Source: Aplidium turbinatum
Taxonomy: Eukaryota > Chordata > Ascidiacea > Aplousobranchia > Polyclinidae
DNA: 64,000 nucleotides
Direction: 5' to 3'
Assembly (NCBI GenBank): GCA_918807975.1
Contig: OU964932.1
Coordinates: 2,170,001-2,234,000 of the forward strand
Positions 12,901 to 24,900 of the stretch are shown here, piece by piece (within the stretch, counting starts at the first letter, position 1; each line of letters begins with the position of its first letter). The position numbers were made by a program, and so were the translations under genes. The notes below the pieces were generated by a model that did no database searches, was not told the DNA's origin, and was given only the letters and a program-made list of their open reading frames with translations.

Positions 12901-15900
12901 TTGGCTCCTCTCATGTTCATCATATACACATAGGACCTGCCTCCCACCATCTCCAGGTATTATTCTTACGCAAACAATCTGGCACTCCTGCACTTAGCGG
13001 GAAATTGGCAGTCAGCCAAGACATGCCAGCCAAAAAACTATCTACACGTGTCGCACTTCTGAGGCGACTGGAGGGTTCCGGCTGGGGAGCTTGTGCCAAA
13101 ACTCTTCGTACAGCCACCCTAGCCCTTGTTCATTCCACCGCTGAGTACTGCGCGCCGGTCTGGTGTCGTAGTTCTCACACCCACCAGATTGACACCGCTA
13201 TCAACGACGTCCTGCGTAGTGTGACTGGATGCCTACGTCTCACTCCGACGGACTACCTACCCATCATAGCAAGCATCCAATCCTCTGAGCTACGTCGTAA
13301 AGGAGCCACGATTTCTCTCGCTCGACGCGCTCTGGACCCCGACCATTCCCTCCACGCAACAATCAAGCGACCACCACCTTCAAAGCAGCGGCTGAAATCA
13401 AGACGCCCCTTTGTGCCTGCCGCACAACAACTACTTAAGTACTTGGGTTAAGTGCGGAACACTGGACGAACCACATGTGGAACACGGAGTGGCAAAACCA
13501 CACGTCTAGGCTCCGTGACTTCATACCCGACACTGATCCCATTGCCACGTTTGGCGTGAGAGCCTTATGTGAACTTTTTCCGACCAATCTCGAACTGATG
13601 CCGAGATTGAATGAGTTGTGAAATATTTATTCTGTGAGAATTCTGGTCTGTAACATCAAACCCCTTATCTGATCCCTACACTGTTGACTTGGATTGCTTA
13701 GTTGTTGCGCCGCGCTGTTGCGTGCAGCTTGCGGAAAACATCAACAGTTTTTTTGTTGATGTTTTGTTACCATTGTTGCCTGTGTTCGATGTGTCAAAAA
13801 TTACCTTGTTTACTTATTATTTGGTTGCAAGATATCATTTGTGGGTTCTTTTGAAGTGAATGGACTCCACGATTGATGAATTTCTGTGAACATAATTTAT
13901 GGGGAAACGATGCAGAATGTGATATAAGGAAAATGACTAAAAATTGATATGCTTTAAAGTACCTTTTGGTTGTTTGGCAATAAATGTTTTAACGAAATCG
14001 CTCGCCTCGCCAAAAGTGCGCAAAACAAGTGCCCTCGTTTGAGGCATTGTTGAAGAAGTCACAAGTATTGTTAAAAAAACGTTCTTTAATTGTTGTTGTT
14101 GCTTCGATATTCTATGATAAACATTAACAACGTGTAGCGCTGGATGCTGAGTACGACATGCGTTTCTTTCTAGCAGAAGAGTCAACCTATCTAAAATTTT
14201 ATAAATGCAGCGCGCCACAGCTTTCCTTGGTGCCAATGTGGCCCGCATGCAAAAAGGTTGACAATGTCCTGGCTTAGCCTCAATTGATTGCCGCTAAAAT
14301 GTTGACTTACCTTGTTAGGGTTCATTGCGTTCAATATGTTCTTCGACGACAAATCCTGATTCTGAAACAACGCTTTCATAAACGCGTTACTTTTCCTGTA
14401 TTTGTTGGGTCTCACAGTTTCACTTTTTCTCACAAATTGTTTGCGCAAAAAGTTAGGAACGCTGCAATAACGTAAATTGATTAATATCAATTGGAATGGG
14501 TACGTCATAATCGAAGATTTCTATTGCTGATTGCTGAATATGTTCAAAGAGAATCATTACAACTTTTTAGAGATGGAATATCAATACTTCTCAACTAAGT
14601 GAATAAAAAAAATGTCAGCAAACTATCAAATATAGCAAACAACAAACACAAAGTGAAATTCACTTTTGACTATTGTTTTTATTTCTAAAGAAATTGTTAA
14701 CTGCGGACAGTGGACATTGTTTCGATCTTATAAAGCTCTTCAGTGCAGTGAAATGAAAGTAGAGAGTTGTCGAAGTTTCAGATGAGATGATGGTTTCCAA
14801 GAGTGATGATTAATAAGCAAATGAGAATTGATTCAATTCATACAATTAACAATTATCTGATATGACTACAAAATACAAAAAACTGGTTACTAACGGCACA
14901 AATATGTATTAATATTTTTTGTTTTGTTTTGTTTTATTATCTTTATCCTGCATTGCGGAAAGCGGACTTGAGCGCTATGCATCGGTGTACGCCTTCCGAC
15001 GCCTTCCGACGTACACCTGACCCACGCTGCAGCCGACTGCAATGTCTGTTTCCGGTTGTCTACTCCAGGGGTCCGCAAATACTTTTTGGCGCGACCCTAA
15101 AAACAATCGTTCAAAATCTTCGCGGCCCAAACGTTTCAGAAGCATATAATTTTGCGCAGAATATTTTGCAATTTAATATCAATTCCAATACGGTCGTCCC
15201 CGCTTATTAAGCCCACATCGGGACTGGACGATTTCGGGTTTATTAAGCGGGGGACAATTTTCTACCACTCCTATACCTTCAGTAATTCCGGAATCGACCA
15301 ACTTAGGCTTAATAAGCCGGTGGACCTATTAACCGTGGGCTTCGTCGTCGTCGTGTGATCCTTTGGGGCCGAGGGTCCATCCTTTTACCACCCTAGATTC
15401 ACGATGTTCCCGGACTACACTGGAAGGCTACTAGAGCAGCCAGTCTTTTGTTTCATAATCCATGACGCGCAAACCTTGCACTCCGTTAGGTGGCTTGAAG
15501 ATGGTACAGTCATTGATGATGTGGTCTGCGGTCTGTTCCTCGGCACCACATTCACAGGAGGAGGAATAGGCCATTCCACATTGGTGCATGGTTGAGCGGA
15601 AAACCCGACGCCCGTACGAAGACGGTTTAGGCGCGCCCATGTCTGTCTGTGTACTGTCAGGCCGATGGGGCATGTGTCGGCGTCGGAGATGAACGAATGA
15701 AGTCTGGTGGTACTTGACTTCCATCCAGAATTCCATTTATGGTCTGCCCAATGCCCACGTAGCCGCAGAGATGTCTCGTTCATCAGCTTTGTTGATGAGA
15801 AGTTGAGCGGCCTGCACGAATGGGTGTCTTGATTTTATTTAGAGTTTTCATGTCCTGATTCAAGGTGTCTTTTAGACTTTATAACCGTAGGCTTAATAAG

Positions 15901-18900
15901 CGGGGACTACTGTACTACAATCAAAAGTATTAATTTTTTTGCACGAAACTCAGCACATCAAAGAGTGTATGATTGTATTTACTTTTGTCATACTGGTTAT
16001 ATTGATAGTAAATTTAAACTGTTTTGCGACCCACTGTGGATGGTCTCGCGACCCAAATTTGGGTCGCGACCCACTATTTGCGGACCCCTGGTCTACTCTA
16101 CTTATGACTTAAATTTGGTACTACCCATTACTCGAAATCGATCACTGGGTAGAGGCAATTATCGTAAAGTTTCTTGCCCAGAGAAACAACAGCAAGTGCG
16201 GGTGGCTGGAGTCGAACATGCAGGCTCTCGACTGCGAGCCCAACGCGCTAACCACTCGGCCACTGCTGCCACATGTTCAAAGAAAACGAAGGGGTGTAGG
16301 CTAACAGGAAACATTTATAATTCTATAGGATTATGTGGAGCTGCATGTCCTTGATGTTTTTTATTCACTTGTTGATTTATGCGTATCAGTTTGTATCCTC
16401 TGTGGATCCTTCTCTTGTATCACTGGTCAATCCTATAGATGCTTGCTGGTATAGCCTACCCCTTCATTTTCTTTGAATTTTTCGATTAACTTCAATAATT
16501 TAATTCAATAGCCTATGTTATATTTTGATGATATAGAAAACAAATATTATCTGAAAGTACTTGCGGTCACTTGCAGACAGAGCCTCTAAGATGTTAATTT
16601 GGGTTAGGTACCAATAATACTCCCAAACCCCAAACCCCTACAAAACAGCAGAAGAAACACTTTTTATGTATGAGCGACATAGAGAAAGAGGCCATGTTAA
16701 AATCATCGATAGAAGTGGCAGTTATTTTGCAAAATGCAGAAGTGGCCTCCAAACTAAAGTGGACGTGATGCAAATGTACAAAGCATTCAGCGTTTTATTC
16801 ATCTTCCCTGGTCACCTGGAAAGTTTCCTTACTCGGTTCCCAACGTGCCTTGGGCCCCCTGTCAATGCTCATGCCTGCAAACAAGACTTGATTTTTCACA
16901 TTTTGCAGACTTGCAGATTTTCTGTACGTGGCTAACTGTCTGACGGAAATTTTTTATTCATAATATTTTCTCGACTTTATTTCCTGATGAGTTATAATCT
17001 TTCAACAGGGAGTGAAATACAGTATACACAAAATTATATTTAAAAAAATTCAAGTCGGATTATTAGCCACTTGCTAATTTTTGACCACATTGGTTGTTGT
17101 AGCTATACATACAACAACTTAGGACCTGTGGCTCGTTACACTAAAAGTTATGTTTTCTAAAGGTTTTCCCTATAACATGGCGCGTCACCTAAATTCCACT
17201 TCCAGGGCAAGTTCAACCTGCATCTTAAGTCGCTCCAGCGTGGCATTCTCTTTCACTTCAATGATGTCACCAACGGCGAGACCAACCTGAAACGTCATAA
17301 GGGTTAGCCAGGTGATTCAGTCGATGATGTTGTTTATAGGGTGCTAAACCCACCACACCATGTCTGTTCAATGGCGTAGCCAGGCCAAAAATTTTGAGCG
17401 GGGCCACAATTTTGACTAAATATTTTGCCTATTTCAAAGAAAAATGCTGAGTTGGCAAAGTATAATTTACAGTGGTCGTTTAAAAGGTGTAAATAGCTCT
17501 CTTTTAGCAATACAAAATTCACTTTTTCAAAACTTTTTTTAACTAAAATATATAAATATTTACATCGTTATTACCAAATACCACCACAATTAAAAGTCCA
17601 TCAATTGCTTCCGCCAACTATAGGCCAGTAGCCTAACAACTCGAATTATCTTCTTCTCATTGATCTTTCACAACGGCAATGAAGCACATACTATAATCTG
17701 AGAGGAGATCGAACGGCATCGCTGAGCCGTGTTTTGACTCGTTTCTTGCACTAAAAGGACCTCTCGGCATCAACAGTAATTGTTTCAGCTAACGCCACGA
17801 TGACATAGATTGCGAAAGCGTGTTTGTTCACCACTCAAGTGACCCGCCATTGTTGATGTAGCCCTACGTGACAAGTTATTTGGAAATCCACTCTTATGCG
17901 GGCTTAGAGAGATGGGCTAAAATATTTAGGCCTAATGAAATTGTTTCTGCTGAAACGAAATCTATTTCTAGGCTACAAATCCTGTGAAACCTTTCAAGCA
18001 CTGCTGCTTTTCATGCACCTCAAAACAATGCTGAGTTTTCCTTCACCAGAAATACCTCACGACTCGCCATCCTGTTACAGACACAAACAATTTGTTAACC
18101 TCAATGGCGACGTCTTGCATCATATTCCTGGCTGCGCCTGGAATCGAGCATTTCGGTTATTCAAGCAAAATGCTTTTAAAATCATCTTCATTTCCAGCGT
18201 CAATGCAAAACTGAACAACTTTAAAAAAATCTCTTTATTTGAAATATCCGCATAAAAATATATGAGAAAAAATGTGAAAACTATAATATTAACCGTGACG
18301 CGACAATTTATCGAAAGACAATTAATCGAACGACAGTTCATCGAACGACAGTTTATCGAAAGACAGTTCATCGAACGACAATTCATCGAAACGACACTTC
18401 ATCGAAACGACTGTTTATCGAAACGACAGTTCATCGAACGACTGTTTATCGAAACGACAGTTTATCGAACGACGAAGCACATATGCAATGGAATACTCAG
18501 GGGTTAAAGGCTAGGGGATAATGGTTAGGGGCTAGGGGTTAGTGGTTAGGGGTTAGGAGTTAGGGGTTAGGGGTTAGGGTTAGGGTTAGGGTTAGGGTTA
18601 GTGGTTAGTGGTTAGGGGTTAGTGGATAGGGGTTAGGGTTAGGGGTTAGAGGTTAGGCTTACGGTTAGGGGTTAGGGTTAGTGGTTAGTGGTTAGGGGTT
18701 AGGGGTTAGGCGTTAGGGGTTAGGGTTAGGTTTTAGGTTAGAGTTTAGGTTTTCGATTAACTGTCGTTCGATAAATTGTCGTTCGATAAACTGTCGTTCG
18801 ATTAACTGTCGTTTCGATAAACTGTCGTTTCGATAAACTGTCGTTCGATAAACTGTCGTTTCGATAAACTGTCGTTCGATAAACTGTCGTTCGATAAACT

Positions 18901-21900
18901 GTCGTTCGATAAACTGTCGTTCGATAAACTGTCGTTCGATAAACTGTCGTTCGATAAACTGTCGTTCGATAAACTGTCGTTCGATAAACTGTCGTTCGAT
19001 AAACTGTCGTTCGATAAACTGTCGTTCGATAAACTGTCGTTCGATAAACTGTCGTTCGATAAACTGTCGTTCGATAAATTGTCGTTCGATAAACTGTCGT
19101 TCGATTAACTGTCGTTTCGATAAACTGTCGTTTCGATAAACTGTCGTTCGATAAACTGTCGTTTCGATAAACTGTCGTTCGATAAACTGTCGTTCGATAA
19201 ACTGTCGTTCGATAAACTGTCGTTCGATAAACTGTCGTTCGATAAACTGTCGTTCGATAAACTGTCGTTCGATAAACTGTCGTTCGATAAACTGTCGTTT
19301 CGATAAACTGTCGTTCGATAAACTGTCGTTTCGATAAACTGTCGTTCGATAAACTGTCGTTCGATAAACTGTCGTTCGATAAACTGTCGTTCGATAAACT
19401 GTCGTTTCGATAAACTGTCGTTCGATAAACTGTCGTTTCGATAAACTGTCGTTCGATAAACTGTCGTTCGATAAACTGTCGTTCGATAAACTGTCGTTCG
19501 ATAAATTGTCGTTCGATAAACTGTCGTTCGATTAACTGTCGTTTCGATAAACTGTCGTTTCGATAAACTGTCGTTCGATAAACTGTCGTTTCGATAAACT
19601 GTCGTTCGATAAACTGTCGTTCGATAAACTGTCGTTCGATAAACTGTCGTTCGATAAACTGTCGTTCGATAAACTGTCGTTCGATAAACTGTCGTTCGAT
19701 AAACTGTCGTTCGATAAACTGTCGTTCGATAAACTGTCGTTTCGATAAACTGTCGTTCGATAAACTGTCGTTTCGATAAACTGTCGTTCGATAAACTGTC
19801 GTTCGATAAACTGTCGTTCGATAAACTGTCGTTCGATAAACTGTCGTTTCGATAAACTGTCGTTCGATAAACTGTCGTTCGATAAACTGTCGTTCGATAA
19901 ACTGTCGTTCGATAAACTGTCGTTCGATAAACTGTCGTTCGATAAACTGTCGTTCGATAAACTGTCGTTCGATAAACTGTCGTTCGATAAACTGTCGTTC
20001 GATAAACTGTCGTTCGATAAACTGTCGTTTCGATAAACTGTCGTTCGATAAACTGTCGTTCGATAAACTGTCGTTCGATAAACTGTCGTTCGATAAACTG
20101 TCGTTCGATAAACTGTCGTTCGATAAACTGTCGTTCGATAAACTGTCGTTCGATAAACTGTCGTTCGATAAACTGTCGTTCGATAAACTGTCGTTTCGAT
20201 AAACTGTCGTTCGATAAACTGTCGTAGTACCATATTAATGACGACCTTATAGAGTACAAGTTAAAAGGTCGTCGTTTATATTATAGTATTCACATTTTTC
20301 TCAAATTTATTGATGCTTTTTTATCTGCTTTACGCGGATCCTCGATTGACTTTACGTTGATACGGGTTTAAAGTAATCGCCCCCACCCCTTTTTTTAAAT
20401 ATATGAGACTGCTTTTGAGACCTAGAACATCACACCTTGACAATTGATGTCCTTACCGTTTCTTATTCTCTCTTGTTTGCATATTGTAATTTTCCTCCAT
20501 CTTCGCGCACTCATTTTGACCTGTTTTCATGTTTTTGGCAAAACGTTTGATTTTTTGTGGTAACTAACATCTTGGTGTAAACAGGTTTTCCGAGTTTCCG
20601 ATTAATTTCTGGAAATCTTGAGATTTTGTAGAAAAAAAATATCCAATTTTGCTACTTTTGGTGTTGCCTTCATAGAAAACCCGGTACAACGTCAATATAA
20701 TAAGCTGGCTCAAGGTTTAAAATTCAAAATCGCAGAGTGCAAATCTCGACCAAGCTAAACTTGAGTGCAAATAAGGTGCCGTGCTTTTTCAATGACGAAA
20801 ATCATAGCCGAGTACACGAATAGTATAATCACAACAGGTGGTCTGCAATTTTGGCTAACACTGTATGGAACAGGCGTAATAAAGTCCGGCCTGATGACCG
20901 ACCGTCTGACAATGAAATGCTAGGAATACAATTTATTGACAGTTAAAATTTTTAGACATTTTTTGGAGGGGCATGGCCCCTTTGCCCCTCTCCCTGGCTA
21001 CGCCTATGTGCTTGTTAACTCCTTTGTTGTGATTATTTTTAGTTCATCGTTTTGTTTTGTTGTTGTTGTGTGAATATGGATCTATTGGTCTGATGCAATA
21101 AACAATAAATATGATGAGTAGAAATAAACAAAATCAAACTATACACACAATCCCGGTCGGGTAGTGTAGTATAAACGTGTTGCCACCCTATTACACCGGT
21201 TTTTGATTGCAGAACGGTAGCCTATATAATGTTAATAGACTTATTGAAGATGCAATGCCACAAATATCTGAACGAAGCCCATCCAAATATTGTGCAGTTA
21301 TTCAGTCAGCTGCTTCAGTCAATAAAGAGAGAACTTATTTAGCCTATTCAAAGTTTACATCATATGCACAATGCAGTTACCCTTCAATAAACATCTTAAC
21401 AAGCTTTTTCACACTTTTTGGGGTCACCAGAAGGTTGTTATTCAAGTATTGAAATGAAAAGTTGGTGTTACAACAAGCTTGCATGGTGTTCAATTGAATT
21501 TATTGTAATCATGCGCTTACTTACGAGAAGGTTCATGATAATTATCATCATAATAATAATGAAAATGGTGAATATAAGGAAAGTGACGTCTTCATAATTA
21601 ACTTGATTTTCGTAAAGATCTCCATCGCTGAAAAACGTTCCTCCGAAATCAATCTCTCCAACCATCATGACTGTTGTCTTCAAGATCGCTTTGAAAGGAT
21701 CCTCAAACTGCGCCTGTCACCCAAACGTTACGTTTCGTTGACAAAACTAAACATGGATCGGTGGCTATGGATCCATCACTACCCAATAGTTTAGTTTACA
21801 TCACAAATCGCAAAAATTCAACAAAAAGCTTAAATATTCAATTTTTGTATTTTTTTTCTCAGAAATAAGATTGTTAGATTTCCCCAAAGTAATTTTTTTC

Positions 21901-24900
21901 CTCACAGTCTATCATTATCTTGAAATCGTGGCCAGTGTTTAAAGAACGACATGTTCGAGACTTTCAATCCACTTCTTTTACATGACAACTGATGACTGGC
22001 GCATAAGGAAAGGTGTATTTCAAAGTCAATCAGACAGTTTGTCATGGATTTAAGCACTACCCTGTGCCAATTAATAAATAAAAATCACATAATTAATAGC
22101 CAAGAACTTCAGTCACGGGCAGTGCACCCATTCAGTTACTGCTCTATGGTTATATTATTATCTGCCCCAATGGCTCAGTTGGTTAAGCGCTTGACCTTAC
22201 GAAGCAACTACAAGATCATGCGGCGCTAGTTCGGCTCTCGAGGTGTGCGCTTGAGCAACGCATTTCAAAGATTGCTCTCCATTCAGCGGCACCAACTGGG
22301 TGGAATAATTAATAGACAGTAACACTGTCTTCAACAATCGAAAACTTCACTCTGTCAATCTCGGTGACCGACCAGTGTCAGTGATTCAAAGCCTCTAACA
22401 AGCATGCGAAACTGCCAAAATTATGCGCTCAAAATATTGAATACAAAACTGCTATAAGGTTAGAAGCGAACAATATGTTGACGAACAAAACTTGAAATCG
22501 TCTCTCACGTTGTTTTGCAGCAAGGTATGAAAGGTGAAGGCGAAGGACAGGATGAAGAGCAAGAACACAAGTGAAAACTTCACAAAGGTCTTGAACACGT
22601 CGTTAAACATAACCACATAGATTCCCAGATAAGGGATCTTCCGAATATACAGAAGAAGATCCATCCAGGTTAGAAAAAGAGCCATCACTCCACACTGCCA
22701 TTGCCAGTTCTGAAGAACAAAAGCTAAGTTTATTGTTTGTTTTGATTGAATTGTTGAACATACGTTTGAACATTCTTACTGTATTAAGTAAGACTGGTCT
22801 GTTCTATATTTTTATAACCTAAAAAGCTTAAATTTGTGAAAAATGAAGAGCTTCTTGAATGGAAAATTTAAAATTGTGTTTTTATCTTTTAGCACATGTA
22901 CATGATTCAATTTAATTGCAAGTTCTTTTAAAACGCAGCATATTCAAGAACAAACCAACAATTCCATTGACTATGTTTGACAAGTAGATTGATGTAGTTC
23001 AAGCAGTTTTTGTTTGTTATGTACTGTTTCATCAAGCAATGTGTGTCCGTTACAAACAGCCTTGTCAACGCATGTTGTACCTGACGCAGCCCAGTTTCGA
23101 ACTGAAGGTTTTTGATTGGCTCATGATACAGCTTCTCCTCTAGCTCCAACTGGCGGTAATGTCCAACATCAAATCCTCCGAAATCAAATGTGAGAAGAAT
23201 GCAAAGGGCAAAGAGACTTCCTTCGAGGAAGAAGATTGGCTGGAAGGCTTCCCATTGATAGTTCCAGATCTGCAAGAGCTAAAATATGCAAAAGATTGTT
23301 TTTGTTTGAGATGATTTTAGGTTGAAATTAAAAAATCATTTACGAAATTTGACATTTTCAACATCAAAGGATGTTGTCACAACTAGGCTATACTCATGAG
23401 TTGCCATCATTCAAGTGCTCCGCACAAGTGTTTTTCCACTTGTTTACACCACCTCCAAATATGACTCCTCTGCTTGGTGCCGCAGCGTACACACCGGAAA
23501 ATTGACACAATTGACGAATTGACAAGAATAATCACTGGTTGCCTGCTTCCAACTCCCACTGATTTTCTACCGGTACTATCAGACATCGCCCCAGGTAGAC
23601 TTCGTAAAGAAAACTACGTACGCAGTCTGGTCCTACAAGCTATGTCAAGGGGTGACCACCTCCTCAACCAGATGGTACCAAAATCGCATCTTCAAAGGCC
23701 CCAGCGCTTGAAATCTCGACGCTCTTTTCCCACCATGCTGCAGCTATCTGCCACGCTAACTTCCACATTTCTGAAGTTTGAAATAACAAATGAAAAGAAG
23801 TCGCGAGAACAGTTCAATGCACGGTCCTTCCCAATATCAATGCTCCACCAGGAGCAGAACTAACTCGAAAGGAATGGGTGAAGCTCAATCGCTTGCAAAC
23901 TGGGATGAGCCGTTTCAATAGCAACATGTTCCAATGAGGCTTCGCCGATTCACCATCTTGTGCGTGTGGCTCAGATTTTCAGACTGCATATCACATTCTC
24001 TACGCATGTCCAGTATACCGACCCAAGGATAGACATAATGAGCCGAACAACGCTCGATGAACACACAATCCATTGAGTTCTGCGCCTGGACATAACAACG
24101 CGACCTGCGACGGCCTCAAACGCAAGAAGAATCATTCAAGCAATTATGAATGCGCCATCATAACATTGCGGTCAATATGACATAATTTGACATTGTCTTT
24201 TTTTATCATGTTCAGGCTCTTGGACGTCGGTGAAGATTAAGTGGATGAGAAGACAAGAAAGACAATCTTTGTCCACCTTTAAGTATGTCTTTGAATACCT
24301 TAGCCTACCAAGTTGCTTGCTTTAGATAAGTGACAGAGCGACGTCCTTTAGATTTTACAACGTTGCGCCATCGCCACTCAACAGGCTTGCAGGGGACCTT
24401 TCATGTGTATTGTCAGCATCAAGTCCGATAACATAATTACTTCTATGATTTCTACCGCTGTTAAAGACGTGGATAACTTTTTGTTGACGTGAACGACATG
24501 TTCTAAGTGTAGTAATTGGTGACGTAAACAACAAAGGAACGGTTACCAAAAAGAAAAGGTTGACTCCTGAAACGACAAAAAGAGTGAAACGAATCGGATT
24601 TTCCCAAGGTTGCTTGTAGAGACACCCTGCACCCCATTTGTGTTCCGCTTTCTTTACAACGTAGTAACAACCGGATGTCCACTCCGCATCGAATGTTCCA
24701 GATGGGTAGTTTGACATTAAATGAAGAAACTCGTGTTCTCCTTCTTCCTCTTCTTCTTCCTCCTCCACAGCAGCTATAGAAACAATCAGGAGTGTCACGT
24801 GATCTTAACAGCGTCAAATCAGTTTGAAATATTCTTCACGCATAAATAATAAAGATAATGTTGCAATCAATAAAGATAATAATATTGCACTCAATAAAGA

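Larger units (their letters stand above)
15066..16090. mobile_element. hAT element inserted in the SINE
   Basis: Ends CAGGGGTCCGCAAATA as terminal inverted repeats, with the exact 8-bp duplication GTCTACTC at 15058-15065 and 16091-16098. No transposase frame is visible; the centre is taken up by later insertions. Confidence 0.85.
14915..16275 (-). mobile_element. tRNA-derived SINE (family 1), split by a hAT element
   Basis: Minus-strand SINE. Its tRNA-like head near 16,205-16,275 has an A box in GTGGCCGAGTGGTTAGCGC and a B box in GTTCGACTCC. A body with GGGCAAGAAACTTTACGA follows and the low-coordinate end is an ACAAA-rich tail. The same SINE is uninterrupted at 61.45-61.78 kb, which shows that 15,066-16,098 is inserted. 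Confidence 0.75.
17369..21008. mobile_element. hAT-like element carrying a satellite and telomere-like array
   Basis: The left end reads CAATGGCGTAGCCAGGCC and the complement of the right end CATAGGCGTAGCCAGGGA. Flanking 8-mers are TGTCTGTT and TGCTTGTT (six of eight match). The ends resemble those of the 4,167-5,307 element. If this reading is right, the 15-bp satellite blocks and the TTAGGG-like tract lie inside one 3.6-kb element in the intron between channel exons 22 and 23. Confidence 0.5.

Noticed and set aside
13937-14248. 103-codon minus-strand frame after exon 24
   Set aside because: No domain, no composition typical of coding sequence, and a good donor ends exon 24 before it.
17185-17187. 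TGA directly after the post-S6 exon as the end of the channel
   Set aside because: An AG/GTGACG donor precedes it, and a phase-matched exon with the expected TRPA tail sequence follows at 14,461-14,311.
18301-20225. Possible CRISPR-like array
   Set aside because: Units are contiguous with no unique spacers, no cas-like genes exist and the DNA is metazoan; it is a satellite.
19105-20259. Open frames of 384 and 233 codons on the minus strand
   Set aside because: They are translations of the 15-bp satellite. The unit length is a multiple of three and has no stop in any of the three frames, so the frames are not evidence of a gene.
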